Part shown: piece by piece, positions 44,766 through 56,167 of the stretch | Numbering within the stretch: the first letter of the stretch is position 1 | Layout: every line of letters starts with the position of its first letter | Origin: Akanthomyces muscarius | Lineage: Eukaryota; Ascomycota; Sordariomycetes; Hypocreales; Cordycipitaceae | Assembly: GCF_028009165.1 (NCBI RefSeq) | Contig: NW_026611618.1 | Coordinates: forward strand, 1,798,001-1,862,000 | Direction: 5' to 3' | DNA length: 64,000 nt | The notes under the pieces: model-generated | What the model was told of the DNA's origin: nothing | The model's database searches: none | Seen by the model: the letters and a program-made list of their open reading frames with translations, nothing else | Translations under genes and position numbers: made by a program

Positions 44766-46110
44766 GGCGACGGAGTGTTTGTGCCCTCGGGGCTTTGTGG
44801 CGAGGATGGCTGGTGGTGCGAGCGCAGCCTGTGCTAGGTAGTGATATGAAGGAGGGGAGGGGAGGCGACGACGAAGATCTGGCGAGAAGATGAGAGGTTC
44901 CGAGTAAATATCATGACAGCTCGGAAGCAGAGAGCTGTGGTGGGGCAGCGGGAGACGGCGATGAAGTCAAACTGGAGCACGATGGGCGATGGAGGTGGCC
45001 AATGACCTGGCCGTCGACGATTTATTAGCGTCGACACTGCAAACAAGCCAGGGCAGAGAACAGCGCCAACAGTGCCTTGGGCTTATTAATTTGGGCTTGG
45101 TGTACACCTTGGTAAATACATTGCTTCGTTAGGTGCTTCGCCTTGCCTAGGTAGAATGAATTTCAAATAGTCTCGACTCGCGCCACCGACTTGTTCTTTT
45201 TCGTGCTATCCGCTTCCACCACCAATTGCTCGACGCCTGCCGCCATCACCCATCTTTTGTCCGTCGCCTCGTTTCCAATTTTATTAATTGACTAAGCGCA
45301 TTGGCCATGCCGTCACTAGCTCGTTGGGTGAAAGTAATGAAGCCTCTTTTAGTCTATTTTTGCCGTCTTGTGTCTCTTTGTGTTGGCAGCGCACGGCACG
45401 CAGTGGTGTAGATGCGATGCTCATGTGGTTGAGCCGCAATGCCGCCCAATACATCGGTAATTTTACCCTCGCCTTGTTTTACTGGAAGGAAGCCTTTTAG
45501 TCAACGCTTGCTTTCCGTCTCAATCAAGGTGGCGCCGCTGTGAGATAAAATTCACATGGCTCATCTCTTTCATTTCGGAGTGCCCCAGACTAATAGGGAC
45601 CCCTGCCGGCCCGGCGAGATGCACTGTGCCAAGTGACGCGCATGAGCACAAGTGCGTGCATCAAAAAAAGAACCAGAAAAAATATGTGGAAAACATGGCA
45701 AACAAGAAAGCTGGGAGAAACGCCAACCATGTATTTATTCGACGTCTCGCCGCTTTTTTCTCGTCTTGGAATTCATTCAACAATCTCGACAGGACCAAGT
45801 CTACAATACCCGCGAGCTGCCCGCAAGGTACGCGCTCCGCTGCAGAAAGTCCAGCCAACTGCCAAGTACCGTTTGCCCGCTGGTCAAGTCTCCACGACAA
45901 AGGCCCCGGGAAATACACCGTGATATCATCACTACACACTGTAGGTTCCGCACTGTCCTCACCCGTGCCTGGCACGCACCCACCACTTCCACCTTTTGCG
46001 GCGCGCGCAAACCTTTTTGGCGTGGCTTGGCCTGCTTGTGGGAAGCGGCAAGGGCACTCCACCAGAGTCGGTCAAGGCCAGGGAAAAAAATATCATCTGG
46101 CCAAATTCTC

Positions 46111-46137
46111 GTTTTTTTTTTCCCCTTCTCTTCTTCC
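46111..46137 (+). promoter_or_regulatory. CT-rich promoter tract upstream of pab1
   Basis: A run of T followed by C/T (TTTTTTTTTTCCCCTTCTCT and continuing) lies about 420 bp upstream of the pab1 ATG. Such pyrimidine tracts commonly precede transcription start sites of strongly expressed genes in filamentous ascomycetes. The role here is inferred from position. Confidence 0.45.
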
Positions 46138-46242
46138 ACACCACCACCAAACTCCTATCCAAAAACCCCCAAAACTTCTCGAGACGAGTTAGTTCAGAGG
46201 AATAGTCTAGCACTAGTTCTCTGTCCCTCCTCTTGTACTTCA

Positions 46243-46286
46243 ATCAAGAAAACTTACAAAAAAATTTGAAAACCACCAAAAACCCC
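46243..46286 (+). promoter_or_regulatory. A-rich element in the probable pab1 5' leader
   Basis: The segment has A-runs interrupted by single other bases, about 270 bp before the pab1 ATG and downstream of the CT tract, so it should be in the transcript. In animals PABP binds A-rich sequences in its own 5' leader to limit translation. A similar role here is a guess. Confidence 0.35.
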
Positions 46287-46554
46287 CCAGGTCCCCACCT
46301 CTCGTCTCGTGCGATAAATAGGTCGACTCTTCACTCCAAACACCATCTTACTTTGAGCATTTCCCTCAGAGTCTTTTGTGTTTGTTCTTATACCAGCCTC
46401 GTCAACAGCCAGTCTGATACGTTGCCGGTCAATCCCCACTGCAAGACTCCATCAACTTGTTCGTCGCCTTCCCTTGTCCTCGACCTCTGTGCCGACTTCC
46501 ACGCTGACCATTGACCGCTGCAGTTTCGTCGACTTGTTAACTCAACACGACAAA

Positions 46555-48786
46555 ATGGCCGCCGCCAACAACTCCGCCGCTGTTGATCAGCTCGCCAGCG
46601 ACCTTGGCAACACCTCGATCGATGCCAAGCCCTCCGTCGACACCTCCGTCTCCGGTGCCGCTGGTGACGATGCTGGCCCTACCCCCAACTCGGCCGCTCC
46701 CCACCCCCAGAACTCTGCCTCCCTCTACGTTGGCGAGCTCGACCCATCCGTCACGGAGGCTATGCTCTTTGAGCTTTTCTCTCAGATCGGTGCCGTCGCC
46801 TCCATCCGTGTCTGCCGTGACGCCGTCACCCGCCGCTCTCTCGGCTACGCCTACGTCAACTACAACTCGACTCCCGATGGCGAGAAGGCTCTCGAGGAGC
46901 TCAACTACACCCTGATCAAGGGCCGCCCCTGCCGCATCATGTGGTCTCAGCGTGACCCCGCCCTCCGCAAGACTGGCCAGGGCAACGTCTTCATCAAGAA
47001 CCTCGACGTCGCCATTGACAACAAGGCTCTCCACGACACCTTTGCCGCCTTTGGCAACATCTTGTCCTGCAAGGTTGCTCAGGACGAGCACGGCAACTCC
47101 AAGGGATATGGATTCGTTCACTACGAGACCGATGAGGCTGCTCAGCAGGCCATCAAGCATGTCAACGGCATGCTTCTCAACGAGAAGAAGGTCTACGTCG
47201 GCCACCACATTCCCAAGAAGGACCGCCAGTCTAAGTTTGAGGAGATGAAGGCCAACTTCACCAACGTCTATGTCAAGAACATCAGCCCCGACGTCACCGA
47301 CGACCAGTTCCGTGAGCTCTTCGAGAGCCACGGCGACGTCACCTCTTCTTCCATTGCCCGTGACCAGGACGGCAAGAGCCGTGGTTTCGGTTTCGTCAAC
47401 TACACCACCCACGAGGCCGCTTACAAGGCTGTTGACGAGCTCAACAACAAGGACTTCCACGGCCAGGAACTCTATGTCGGCCGTGCCCAGAAGAAGCACG
47501 AGCGTGAGGAGGAGCTCCGCAAGTCGTACGAGGCTGCCCGCATCGAAAAGGCTAGCAAGTACCAGGGCGTCAACCTCTACATCAAGAACCTCGACGACGA
47601 TGTTGATGATGAGAAGCTCCGCACCATGTTCACTGAGTTTGGTCCCATCACCTCCGCCAAGGTCATGAGAGATAGCCCCTCTGACGACGACGAGGAAGAG
47701 GACAAGGAGGCCGATGACAAGGACAAGGAGAACAAGAAGGAGGAGGAGGAGGAAAAGAAGGACGACACCGAGGAGGAGGAGGGCAGCGACAAGGAGAAGA
47801 AGGACAAGAAGGGATCCAAGAGGCTCGGTAAGAGCAAGGGCTTCGGTTTCGTCTGCTTCAGCAACCCTGACGACGCCACCAAGGCCGTCGCCGAGATGAA
47901 CCAGCGCATGATCAATGGCAAGCCCCTCTACGTTGCCCTCGCCCAGCGCAAGGACGTCCGCAAGAGCCAGCTTGAGGCTAGTATCCAAGCTCGCAACCAG
48001 ATGCGCATGCAGCAGGCCGCCGCCGCCGCCGGTATGCCCCAGCAGTTCATGCAGCCTCCCGTCTTCTATGCCGCTGGTCAGCAGCCCGGGTTCATCCCCC
48101 AGGGTGGCCGTGGCATGCCCTTCCCCCAGCCCGGCATGGGTATGCCCGGTGGTCGTCCTGGCCAGTTCCCCGGCTACCCCCAGCAGGGCGGCCGTGGTGG
48201 CCCCCAGCAGATGCCACCTAACATGTACAACATGCCCGGCCAGTTCCCTCCCCAGTTTGGCCAGCCCGGTACTCCCCAGTTCATGGCTGCCATGCAGCAG
48301 GCTCAGCAGGCTCAGCAGGCTGCTCTCGGTGGTGGCCGTGGCGGTCCTCAGGGCGGTCGTGGCAACGCTGGCATGCCCCCAAACGCTGTTCCTGGCTTCC
48401 CTCCTAACAACCGCCAGGGTGGCATGGGCCGTGGTGGCAACCGTGGCGCCAACAATGCCAACAACAACCAGCAGGCCGCCCCCGCCCGCTCCGGCGACAA
48501 CAACGGCTCCGCCCTCCAGGCCCAGATTTCCGGTGCCCCCCCTGCCCAGCAGAAGCAGATGCTTGGTGAGATGATTTTCCCCAAGATTCAGGCCATCAAC
48601 GGTGAGCTTGCTGGCAAGATCACTGGTATGCTGCTTGAGATGGACAACTCCGAACTCATTAACTTGATCGAGGATGATGCCGCTCTCAAGTCCAAGGTCG
48701 ACGAGGCCCTTGCGGTCTACGACGAGTACGTCAAGACCCAGGATGGTGGTGAGGAGAAGAAGGAGGAGGAGGAGACCAAGGCCTAA
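46555..48786 (+). CDS. pab1: Polyadenylate-binding protein Pab1
   Basis: Intronless coding region, 743 residues. Binds mRNA poly(A) tails and promotes translation initiation and tail-length control. Four RRMs lie at about 56-133, 144-220, 237-312 and 340-465, with RNP1 motifs such as [25 protein letters not shown] and [11 protein letters not shown]4 is interrupted at about 373-425 by a highly acidic/lysine-rich insertion, then resumes at [12 protein letters not shown] Gly/Gln/Pro/Met-rich linker leads to the MLLE (PABC) domain near the C-terminus ([20 protein letters not shown], then [19 protein letters not shown]). I use the ATG at 46555 because it starts the conserved [20 protein letters not shown]; the frame continues upstream without homology. 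The strongly biased C-ending codons mark it as highly expressed. Confidence 0.97.
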   Translation: MAAANNSAAVDQLASDLGNTSIDAKPSVDTSVSGAAGDDAGPTPNSAAPHPQNSASLYVGELDPSVTEAMLFELFSQIGAVASIRVCRDAVTRRSLGYAYVNYNSTPDGEKALEELNYTLIKGRPCRIMWSQRDPALRKTGQGNVFIKNLDVAIDNKALHDTFAAFGNILSCKVAQDEHGNSKGYGFVHYETDEAAQQAIKHVNGMLLNEKKVYVGHHIPKKDRQSKFEEMKANFTNVYVKNISPDVTDDQFRELFESHGDVTSSSIARDQDGKSRGFGFVNYTTHEAAYKAVDELNNKDFHGQELYVGRAQKKHEREEELRKSYEAARIEKASKYQGVNLYIKNLDDDVDDEKLRTMFTEFGPITSAKVMRDSPSDDDEEEDKEADDKDKENKKEEEEEKKDDTEEEEGSDKEKKDKKGSKRLGKSKGFGFVCFSNPDDATKAVAEMNQRMINGKPLYVALAQRKDVRKSQLEASIQARNQMRMQQAAAAAGMPQQFMQPPVFYAAGQQPGFIPQGGRGMPFPQPGMGMPGGRPGQFPGYPQQGGRGGPQQMPPNMYNMPGQFPPQFGQPGTPQFMAAMQQAQQAQQAALGGGRGGPQGGRGNAGMPPNAVPGFPPNNRQGGMGRGGNRGANNANNNQQAAPARSGDNNGSALQAQISGAPPAQQKQMLGEMIFPKIQAINGELAGKITGMLLEMDNSELINLIEDDAALKSKVDEALAVYDEYVKTQDGGEEKKEEEETKA

Positions 48787-49691
48787 GCGCAAATGGCCGG
48801 CTCTGAATCTAGGGGGGAGCGAGGCTCAAGCATGAGCAGCTCACCCCGAACTGGTTGATTTCCTTTGTTACTTCAGTTTACATATGGGCTTTCTTCATCA
48901 TGGTAACCTTATTGACATGTGTATGAGTATCGGCGGCTCACAATATCTGCTATCTCATTACGCCTGTCTACAGGGTTGCATTTGTATACATGGACTTGCT
49001 ATTTCTTGTCAGGCACGGCGCACAAAAATCAAAAGTTGCGGTTGCAAGACGGGTTGGGATCAAGAACCGGATGGCGAGAGGTGGGGATGAGAATCCAAGC
49101 GGCTCTGACGGCCGCAAAAGGCGTTGGAGAGCCGAGATTGTTTGAAAGAATTGCTGTGGGCACAGATACCCCTCGAGTGGTCCACGAGAATTTTACCAGG
49201 CAAGGGAGACTTTATTTGATAGGACTAATAAAAATGTTAAAAATTATTATCTCATTAATATTCTGTGATGTGTTGGCTTCATGATTGTTTGTTTATTGGC
49301 AGCATTGTGCATTTAGTGCTACTCGGGTAGATGTCCATATCTGCCCGTGATGTCTGTCCCGTGTAGTGTTGTAATCTGGTTTATATCATTGTAAAAGTAA
49401 AGGCTACCTACTGTTGAATACAAGAAACAAAACAATACCAAGAGAGTACACCTTGTCGACGCCTCCAGACCGTAGAATTTTCCAACCGAAAAGTGAAAGA
49501 AACTCTTCAAAATAGACGACACAATCCGTCTGTACAGGAACCATCCTTCCATCCATTGCCGTTTTCCCAATCCCGTAGCGCCGCGAAAATAATTCAGAAC
49601 TGTTGCCAGGGGACAAGAAGTAAAGAAAAAGAAAAAAGGACCATATAGTTTACAATGAGAACAAGACACGCGTGGTAGACTCATTTTTCTT
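48787..49691. other. Convergent intergenic region, no gene seen
   Basis: About 900 bp holding the 3' untranslated regions of pab1 and the downstream minus-strand gene, with AT-rich stretches near 49210-49270. No coding signal. Confidence 0.65.
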
Positions 49692-52346
49692 TTACACCCT
49701 TTTCCCGCTGGCATCATAACCACCCACGCGGCGCGGCGTGTCCTCGTCCTCCTCCCCGCCGCCCGCGAGGCTTCTCTGGGCGGTCGGCACGCTGGAGAAG
49801 AGGTACTCGAGGACTTTGCCCTTTTGCTGGCGGCGGACCTCGGCGAGGTGGTCGCCGACCGAGGCGATGCCGGCAATCTGGTCGTCAAGGGAGAGGGTGG
49901 TGGCGTTGGCGCCGCGGACGAGGGGCGAGACGAGCTTGCCGCGGAGGCTCTCGAGCGAGGCCTTGAGGGTGAGGAGGCGGCCGTGGTGGTCGACGAGGAC
50001 GCGCTTGTTGCGGACCGTCTTGTCGCGGACGTGGTGGAGGAGGTCGAGGTTCTTGCCAAACTTGCGCAGCTCGGCGGCGCGCGCGCCGAGCAGCCGCACC
50101 CAGAGGCTGGCGAGCGTGTCGGCGTGCAGCTCCTCCTGGGCCGACGACTCGCGGACGACGGCGCGGGCGAGGTTGAGGAAGCGCGCGTCGACGGCGGCGA
50201 AGAGCGCAAAGAGCGTGACGCTATGCTGCAGCTCGGCGGCGATGCTGTCCTCGAGCACCGCGAGGAACTCGGTGAAGAGCAGCTGGATGACGCGCTGCTC
50301 GCGCTGCGGGCCCGACGGGCCAAAGATGTACGTGGTCAGGCTGCCAAACGGCGTGGGCGCGCCGTGGGCGTCCTCGAGGACGCGCGCGCGCGAGAGCAGG
50401 TTGTGGAGGTTGTCGTAGGCGGCCGACATGGTGGACGGCGGCGGGGTGCTGTTGAGGCGGTTGAGGTGCATCTTGGCCCAGTCCATGACGTTGAGTATGC
50501 TGCAGAGCGGGTGTTTAGCAGGGGGGGGGCTGATTGGGGACGGGGTCAAGGAGGAGAGGAGCATACCCATCGACGTCGCCATCCACGCGGGCAAAGAACT
50601 TGGTCATCTCGACAGACAGCGTCCTCATCGTCTCGCTGAGCGCGTCGAGGTCCGAGACGATGCTCTCGGCGTCCTTCATGCCGCTGGAGCGCACGCTCTC
50701 GCCCAGGTCCCAGACGGCGACGCTCGTCGCCTGCAGCTCGTGGACCTGCGCGACGGCGCTCTCCGAGTAGTAGATGAGCGGCTCAAACGAGCGCGCGACG
50801 CCCGCCACCTTGACGAGGTCGCCGGCCGGGCGCTGCGCGACGGGCTGCAGCAGCGTCTTGACGAAGAGCACGCTGAAGAGCGCGACGGCGGCGTTGGCGA
50901 AGAGGGCGCGCCACGAGGACGTCGCGGCCCGGTAGCGCCTGCGCACAAAGGAGACGGTGGCCTCGATGAGCTCGGTGCGCTGCTGGACCTCGGCGCGGAC
51001 GGCGAATCGGATATCTGTTTGACCATGGGGTTAGCAGGTAAGTTCTGCCATGGAATGTCGTCGCAAAAGGGTAATACTTGCAATTTTCGGAGGGTGCTTC
51101 TGGTGGAAGTAGTGGTGTACGTGTGAGGAGCGTGGAATCTACAGGCTCGAGCTTGACTGCATCGTCGTGCCGCTGTGGGCTTGAGCTGCGTTTTACTTGC
51201 GGGCTCGGGCTGCGCATCTTTTCCGGGCTCTGGCTTCCCGGCGGGAGCCTCGTCTGCGTCGCGCGCTGCAGTATATCGCTGCTGCCTTCGGAGCTGCTGC
51301 CGGTCGAGTCATCGTCGTCGTCCTGCTCGCTCACCTCGGACAACGGCAGCGACGAGCCTCGTTCCGACGATATCCGCGGCGGCATGGCCCGGGCGACGAG
51401 CTCATCACCCACCCGCGGGGGGGTCCTCCAGAAGCCGTTGCTGCGGTCGCCGTTGCCGAGCCTCCGCCACGCCGGTGGTGAGTAGCCACCAGCGGCGGAG
51501 TCCGCGTCCGAGTCCGCGACGAGGCTCGACTCCGGCGCCGGCGCCGGCGCCGTCTGGTCGTCCGAGTCCGCCGCGAGCTCGCTGCTGGGCAGCGCCGAGG
51601 AGTGTCTGGTCGACGAGAGCGAGGTGGCCGTCGTCATGGGGCTGACTGGAGGTTCGAAGTCTTGCAGAGAAGCGTCCAGATGATAGTCTTGATCGTCTGC
51701 TGCTGCTGCTGCTGCTGCTGCTGTGGTTGTTTCCACCACTGTCGTTATAATCTCTGCCGGGGTCGACCTTCTTATTATTGGTGATTCTGCAGGTGGCGGC
51801 GTTGTTGGCGGGGGTAAAGGTGTGGGCGCCATGCTTGGGAGGTGGTGCAGGAGGGGGAGGGGTTGTCTCGCGACCACGCCCACTCCAGTAGGAGGAGATA
51901 AACTCGGGGAGCGCAAGCTGCCTCGTGGGCGTGAGCTTCTCAATCAACGACGGGGGCGCTGGCAGCGCACCACGCGATCGAGGTGGTGGTGGCAGTGCCG
52001 GCAGCACCTTTTGGAGCCTGTTGTGCCGCCGTCTACTGGCGGTGGCGGTTGTTGCAGCAACAGCAGCACCGAAGGAGCTGGAAGATGCTGAGGTGGCACG
52101 GCGGTGCACCAGCGCTGACGAGGGTGATTCGCTGCCGTGCGAGGCGTGTGTCTGCGGCGGCGACGGCGACGGCGGCTGCCAGAGGTTGCGCGGCAGTGAC
52201 ACACGGGGCAGGCGTATGTGCGGGACGACGGGGATGTAGAGGGTGAGGAAGCAGAGCAGCAGGGCGACGACGGCGAGAAAGGTGCCGGGGGTGACGGTGA
52301 TGCTGACGAGGGAGACGTTGTTTGTGACGGAGAAGAGGGACTGCAT
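49692..52346 (-). CDS. Uncharacterised membrane protein with disordered middle and coiled-coil C-terminus
   Basis: I could not name the family. My model has four exons (52346-51884, 51786-51121, 51014-50567, 50499-49692; introns 97, 106 and 67 bp), 794 residues. The last intron is secure; donors of the first two are less certain. An N-terminal hydrophobic segment (TPGTFLAVVALLLCFLTLYI) lies at about 19-38. A long Pro/Ser/Ala/Asp-rich disordered region follows, containing the plausible motif SPPAWRRLGNGDRSNGFWR. Exon 3 has a charged helix (VQQRTELIEATVSFVRRRYR), a second membrane segment (LFANAAVALFSVLFVKTLLQ), then heptad-like helices (DLDALSETMRTLSVEMTKFF). Exon 4 is helical throughout. Two membrane anchors flanking a disordered loop suggest an organelle or nuclear-envelope protein (inference only). 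Confidence 0.65.
51697..51723. repeat. (CTG)9 microsatellite
   Basis: Nine CTG units within exon 2 of the uncharacterised membrane protein; in the chosen minus-strand frame they encode poly-alanine. Length variation would add or remove alanines without shifting the frame. Confidence 0.9.
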
Positions 52347-53925
52347 AGTAGCAGGTTGAGGCTGGAAAAGAGGACAAGGAGGAGGGGGAGGGGGAGGGGG
52401 TGGTTCTTTGGTTGGTTCTTGTTGTTGTTGTGTGGGTGGTTCTCTGTATGAGGAGGGGGTGTGTGTGCGTGAGTGAGTGGTGGTTCGGCGATTAGGCGCT
52501 GGGAGCACACCCTCGAACCGTCCGCGAACCACGAAGACTGATATCGAACAGCCGGCCTGTCCCAGCTCTCTCTCTGGGAAAGAATCGAATGGCCCTGGTT
52601 TGCTGGGGAACCAAAGGTCTTTGGGCACGGAAGGCAGCTGCCTGGTATTAGGGTGCCAGTGTAAGTGAGAGAGCGGTTGGGCTGGGAGAAGGCGGCCGTC
52701 AGGACTAGGGGTATGGTAAAGGGGGGCTCCAGTAGCGCAGACAGCCAGCGCTTGGTTTCTGTCGTCCTGAGATTTATCAGTATATAGCGAGAGGGAAAAG
52801 TCACGGCAACTGGCCCAGACTACCGTGAACTTTGGACTCGGGCGGTGAAAATGGACGAGGTTGGGGACAATTCGTTAGGCTTACAACTTCCATACATATT
52901 AGGCTTGCCCACTTTCGGCACTCGTCCACTGTACGTCGATGAGTCGTGCCACTAAAAACGGCCCCAAAACCCGCTAGAACCTGCCCGTTGCAGCGCCTCC
53001 CAGCCAATCAGCTGCCGTGGCTGCAGAGCGTTGTCTCAGAGTCTCGTTACCCCTCCACCTGCAGTTTCCTGCCACCATTCCAGCCAGAGGTCGTCGAGCA
53101 TCTATTTTCAGGTCACCCTTTTATCCGGCTTGCACATCTTTTGTTTCACATATAATTGCCGAAGAATAAAGAATCCGTGTGTTTATTGCAATACAAATTC
53201 TCAGAGATTTTCCATTGTCAGAAGAAAAGGCTGCTTGGCCAAAGTGTGTGGATGGATGCACGAATGGACCAGCTTACACAGGCCTCGCTGGCCGCGGCCT
53301 CGTTGACCCGGCCTACCACCACTATTCCACCACCTGGCCGCTGATCAAGCGGCCAGTTTTTTACATCCACGCCCTCAAATCATCTCTCATGGCTGGTTTT
53401 GCTCTGGGCCCCTCGTCAGATACCCCTCTAATGCCCCTCCGACCCCCTCTCCTTCACAGCATAATCACTTTGCATCAAGAGCATGCAGGACAATCGTCAA
53501 GCTTCATTTACTCCGACGGACGGAAACAAAGTCAAGAAACAGCTTCTTCATTCGCTAGTTAGGAAGAAAAGTAAGAGAAGAGATACCAAAAAAAAAAAAC
53601 AATTGTGATGAAACCCTATCCCAGCAGCCTTTAGCCGTGGGGCCTATGCCCTACCATCCTTCATTCGCCGCGCAGAAACACCAAACGTGATGCACACCTT
53701 GCTACGGTCTCTCTTGTCCTCCTTCTCCCGCGCTTGCCAGATGTAGAATCAGATATCAAATGAGAAAGTAAGAAGCAAGAAGCTAGAATTATAAAAAGAA
53801 AAAAGAAACGCTGAGAGAGGAGTAGAAAATCCAGGCCAAAAACTCCCACACGTCTACTTGACCACATGCCACCTATCCCTTCGCCCATGTCGACCACCAC
53901 ACTTCTTCATCCGAGACTTGGCCTT
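52347..53925. other. Intergenic, no gene seen
   Basis: About 1.6 kb between the start of the membrane protein gene and the stop of the universal stress protein gene. It contains G-rich stretches (52376-52450) and an A-run near 53588. Frames on both strands look random. Confidence 0.6.
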
Positions 53926-56167
53926 TTAGTCAATCTTGGCGCTCGCCAGGCTTCGCGCTGTTGGGTTGCTCAGGTTGTTGACCTGCCGAATTGCTTTTTG
54001 CTTGTACTTGCTCTGCTTTCGCAGCCGTTTCCTCGCAACCATGACCGGCACCGAGCTCTTGGTCACCAGGTAATTGGAAAACGAACCCAGAATGACGCTG
54101 CAATTTGTTAGCATGTGTTTTCAACACGCCCATCCTCTCCTGAATCAGAGAATATAGGAAGAAAGAACAAACTTACCCCTTGAGGGCACTTCGGCCTCGG
54201 CTGCCAATCACCACCAGTGTCGGGTTCACCAAGTCAATCACCTCCGTAATCAGGTGGCGCGGGTTCTTGCAGTGCAGCACCTCGACAATCACGCGCACCT
54301 GCAGCTTCGTCTTTCGGAGAAGTCGCAGAATCTTTTCCGTCATGACCTGAATCGCCCGCTCCCGCTCCTCCTCCGCCTTGGTCCTGTCGCTGCGCGCCAC
54401 CGGCGCCGGCGATTTGCTGCCCGTTGTCCCCGACGAGTCGTCGCGCCGGTGCATCTTTTTGAACTCCGTCACCGGGCTGAGTGGCGCCGGTGACACCCTG
54501 GTGTTGGTCACCGTGTTGATGGCCGCCGCCTGCTCCTTCATGGCCGCCACGTCATCGGGCACCTGCACCCCGTCCCCGGTCACGCCCGTCTCCTCGTCCA
54601 CGCAGTAAATCGCAATCAGCGTGTCGCCGTCGCGAATGACCGTTCCTATCGCCCACTCCAGCGCATGCGTCGACTCGTCGCTCAGATCCGTCGCCACCAG
54701 GTACTTGCGCAGCCGGTGGTGCTCGTCCTCGGCGCTCTGCGCTATCTTGTGATATTCGCCGCGGTAAATGATGCGGATGGACCTGTGTGCCTCGGGGTTG
54801 TGTAGAGCATTCGTCATGGTAAACGACAGCTTCTGTGCTCGCTTGATATCGTCCACGTCTGCCTCTTCGTCCGAGTCGACAACAGATTGCGTAGCGGAAT
54901 GCGGATTGTGGTCGTAGCTCGTGTGAGGGTGTACGCCCGTCTTACTAGGCTTGACCGTCTCACCAGACGTGTTTGTCACCTTGATTTCCGGCTCCAAAAG
55001 AGACCTGTATTGGTAGCTCTGCTGCGATGCGATGTTGGAGCGGTCCTCATCAGCCGCGGCAAGGAGACTCAGAGCCGCGCGCTTGCTACCACCAGAGCGG
55101 GAGCGAGACTTGTCTTCGTCGGCCTCACCCTTTGCATCGGGGTTCAGAGAGCGTGGAGCCTTCTTACGGCCACGATCCTCGTCATCCGATGAAAGCGGCT
55201 CGTCGTCGTCACTAGACTCGAGGTGCTCGCCATCGGGGCCGAGATAGTCTTTGATCAGGCGTCCAGCTCCCGCGTCGTCGGATCGTTTCCGCATGGGAAG
55301 CTGGGAGAGGCTGCCGGAAGAAAAGGCCAGGTTTGCGTCTGAGAGCCTTCTGTATGCGTTATTCATGTCCACAATTCGCCCATCGCCGAGCATGACCTGG
55401 TTGGAGTCGCGCGGTACAGCTGGTGACTTGGATCGATCATTCCAGCGGTTGTGCGGGGACTTGGACTGGTGGTATCCAGGGCGGTTAGCTGACGAGTTCC
55501 TAGCACGACTTGGAAGCTGGAGGCCGCTGAAATCATAACCTCGCAGCGCGTCGACTAGCGAGCTGCCCCCAGAGGGTTTTTTGTTCTGTGACGACCGCTT
55601 GGGTATGAGGTTCCCCGAGGCACTGCTAGGCAGGATGCCAGAAAATTGATACTCTGAGACGCGGTCATTGCTTCCCAGCGACTTTCGAGGTCCAAATTCG
55701 GCAGGCTTGAATGCCGCATCAGAAGAGCTTCGCGGGTGCAGTCTGGAGGTTGGGGGTTGGTTAGAGCTTCTATAAATCGATGCATTGGCCATGGTGGGCG
55801 AGCTGGGCGTGCTTCTGTTGTATGCTGATCGGGTCTGGGAGCTGGGCCGCATGGCAGCAGGGCCGCCGACGTCAAGCATGCTGCGGCCGGGCCGGGCAGC
55901 GGGTGGCGCCCCGTCAATGTCGAGCATGCTTCGCACGGGAGGCTGCGGCGCCGGGCTCGTACGCCCATGCGCAGAGCCTGCATCGTCGTCGCCTACATCC
56001 AGCATGCTCCGGACAGGGGAGCGCGGGGCGTTCGTGTACGGGGAGCTCGATCGCATGGCGCCTCCAGCGCCGCCCGACTTCTTATTCTCGAGCAGAGCCA
56101 GCACCTCCTCGCGCTCCATGTCGAGCATGGCGTCGATGCTCATGGGCAGGTTGGGGTTTCGCGACAT
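53926..56167 (-). CDS. Universal stress protein (UspA) domain protein with long disordered N-terminus
   Basis: Two exons (56167-54177, 54097-53926; 79 bp intron) encode 720 residues. The USP domain begins at about 487 (RKYLVATDLSDESTHALEWA) and ends near 690. The ATP-binding signature G-2x-G-9x-GS is complete (GSRG, nine residues, GS) and is interrupted by the intron after ALKG. A charged insert of about 70 residues lies inside the domain. The first 480 residues are Ser/Pro/Asp-rich and likely disordered, with the short motif MLD(V/I/M) repeated at about 14, 55, 81 and 97. Fungal USP proteins of this layout are linked to stress responses, but the function here is not known. The ATG at 56167 is the first in frame. 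Confidence 0.9.

Larger units (their letters stand above)
44766..46554. other. Divergent promoter region of the HECT ligase and pab1 genes
   Basis: About 1.8 kb. The half near pab1 carries a strong pyrimidine tract (46111-46137), typical of highly expressed fungal genes, and an A-rich leader segment (46243-46286). No separate gene is seen. Confidence 0.6.

Noticed and set aside
46537..48792. 751-codon minus-strand open frame
   Set aside because: It is antisense to pab1 and is open only because of that gene's biased codons; its leucine/valine-rich, low-complexity translation is a typical antisense shadow.
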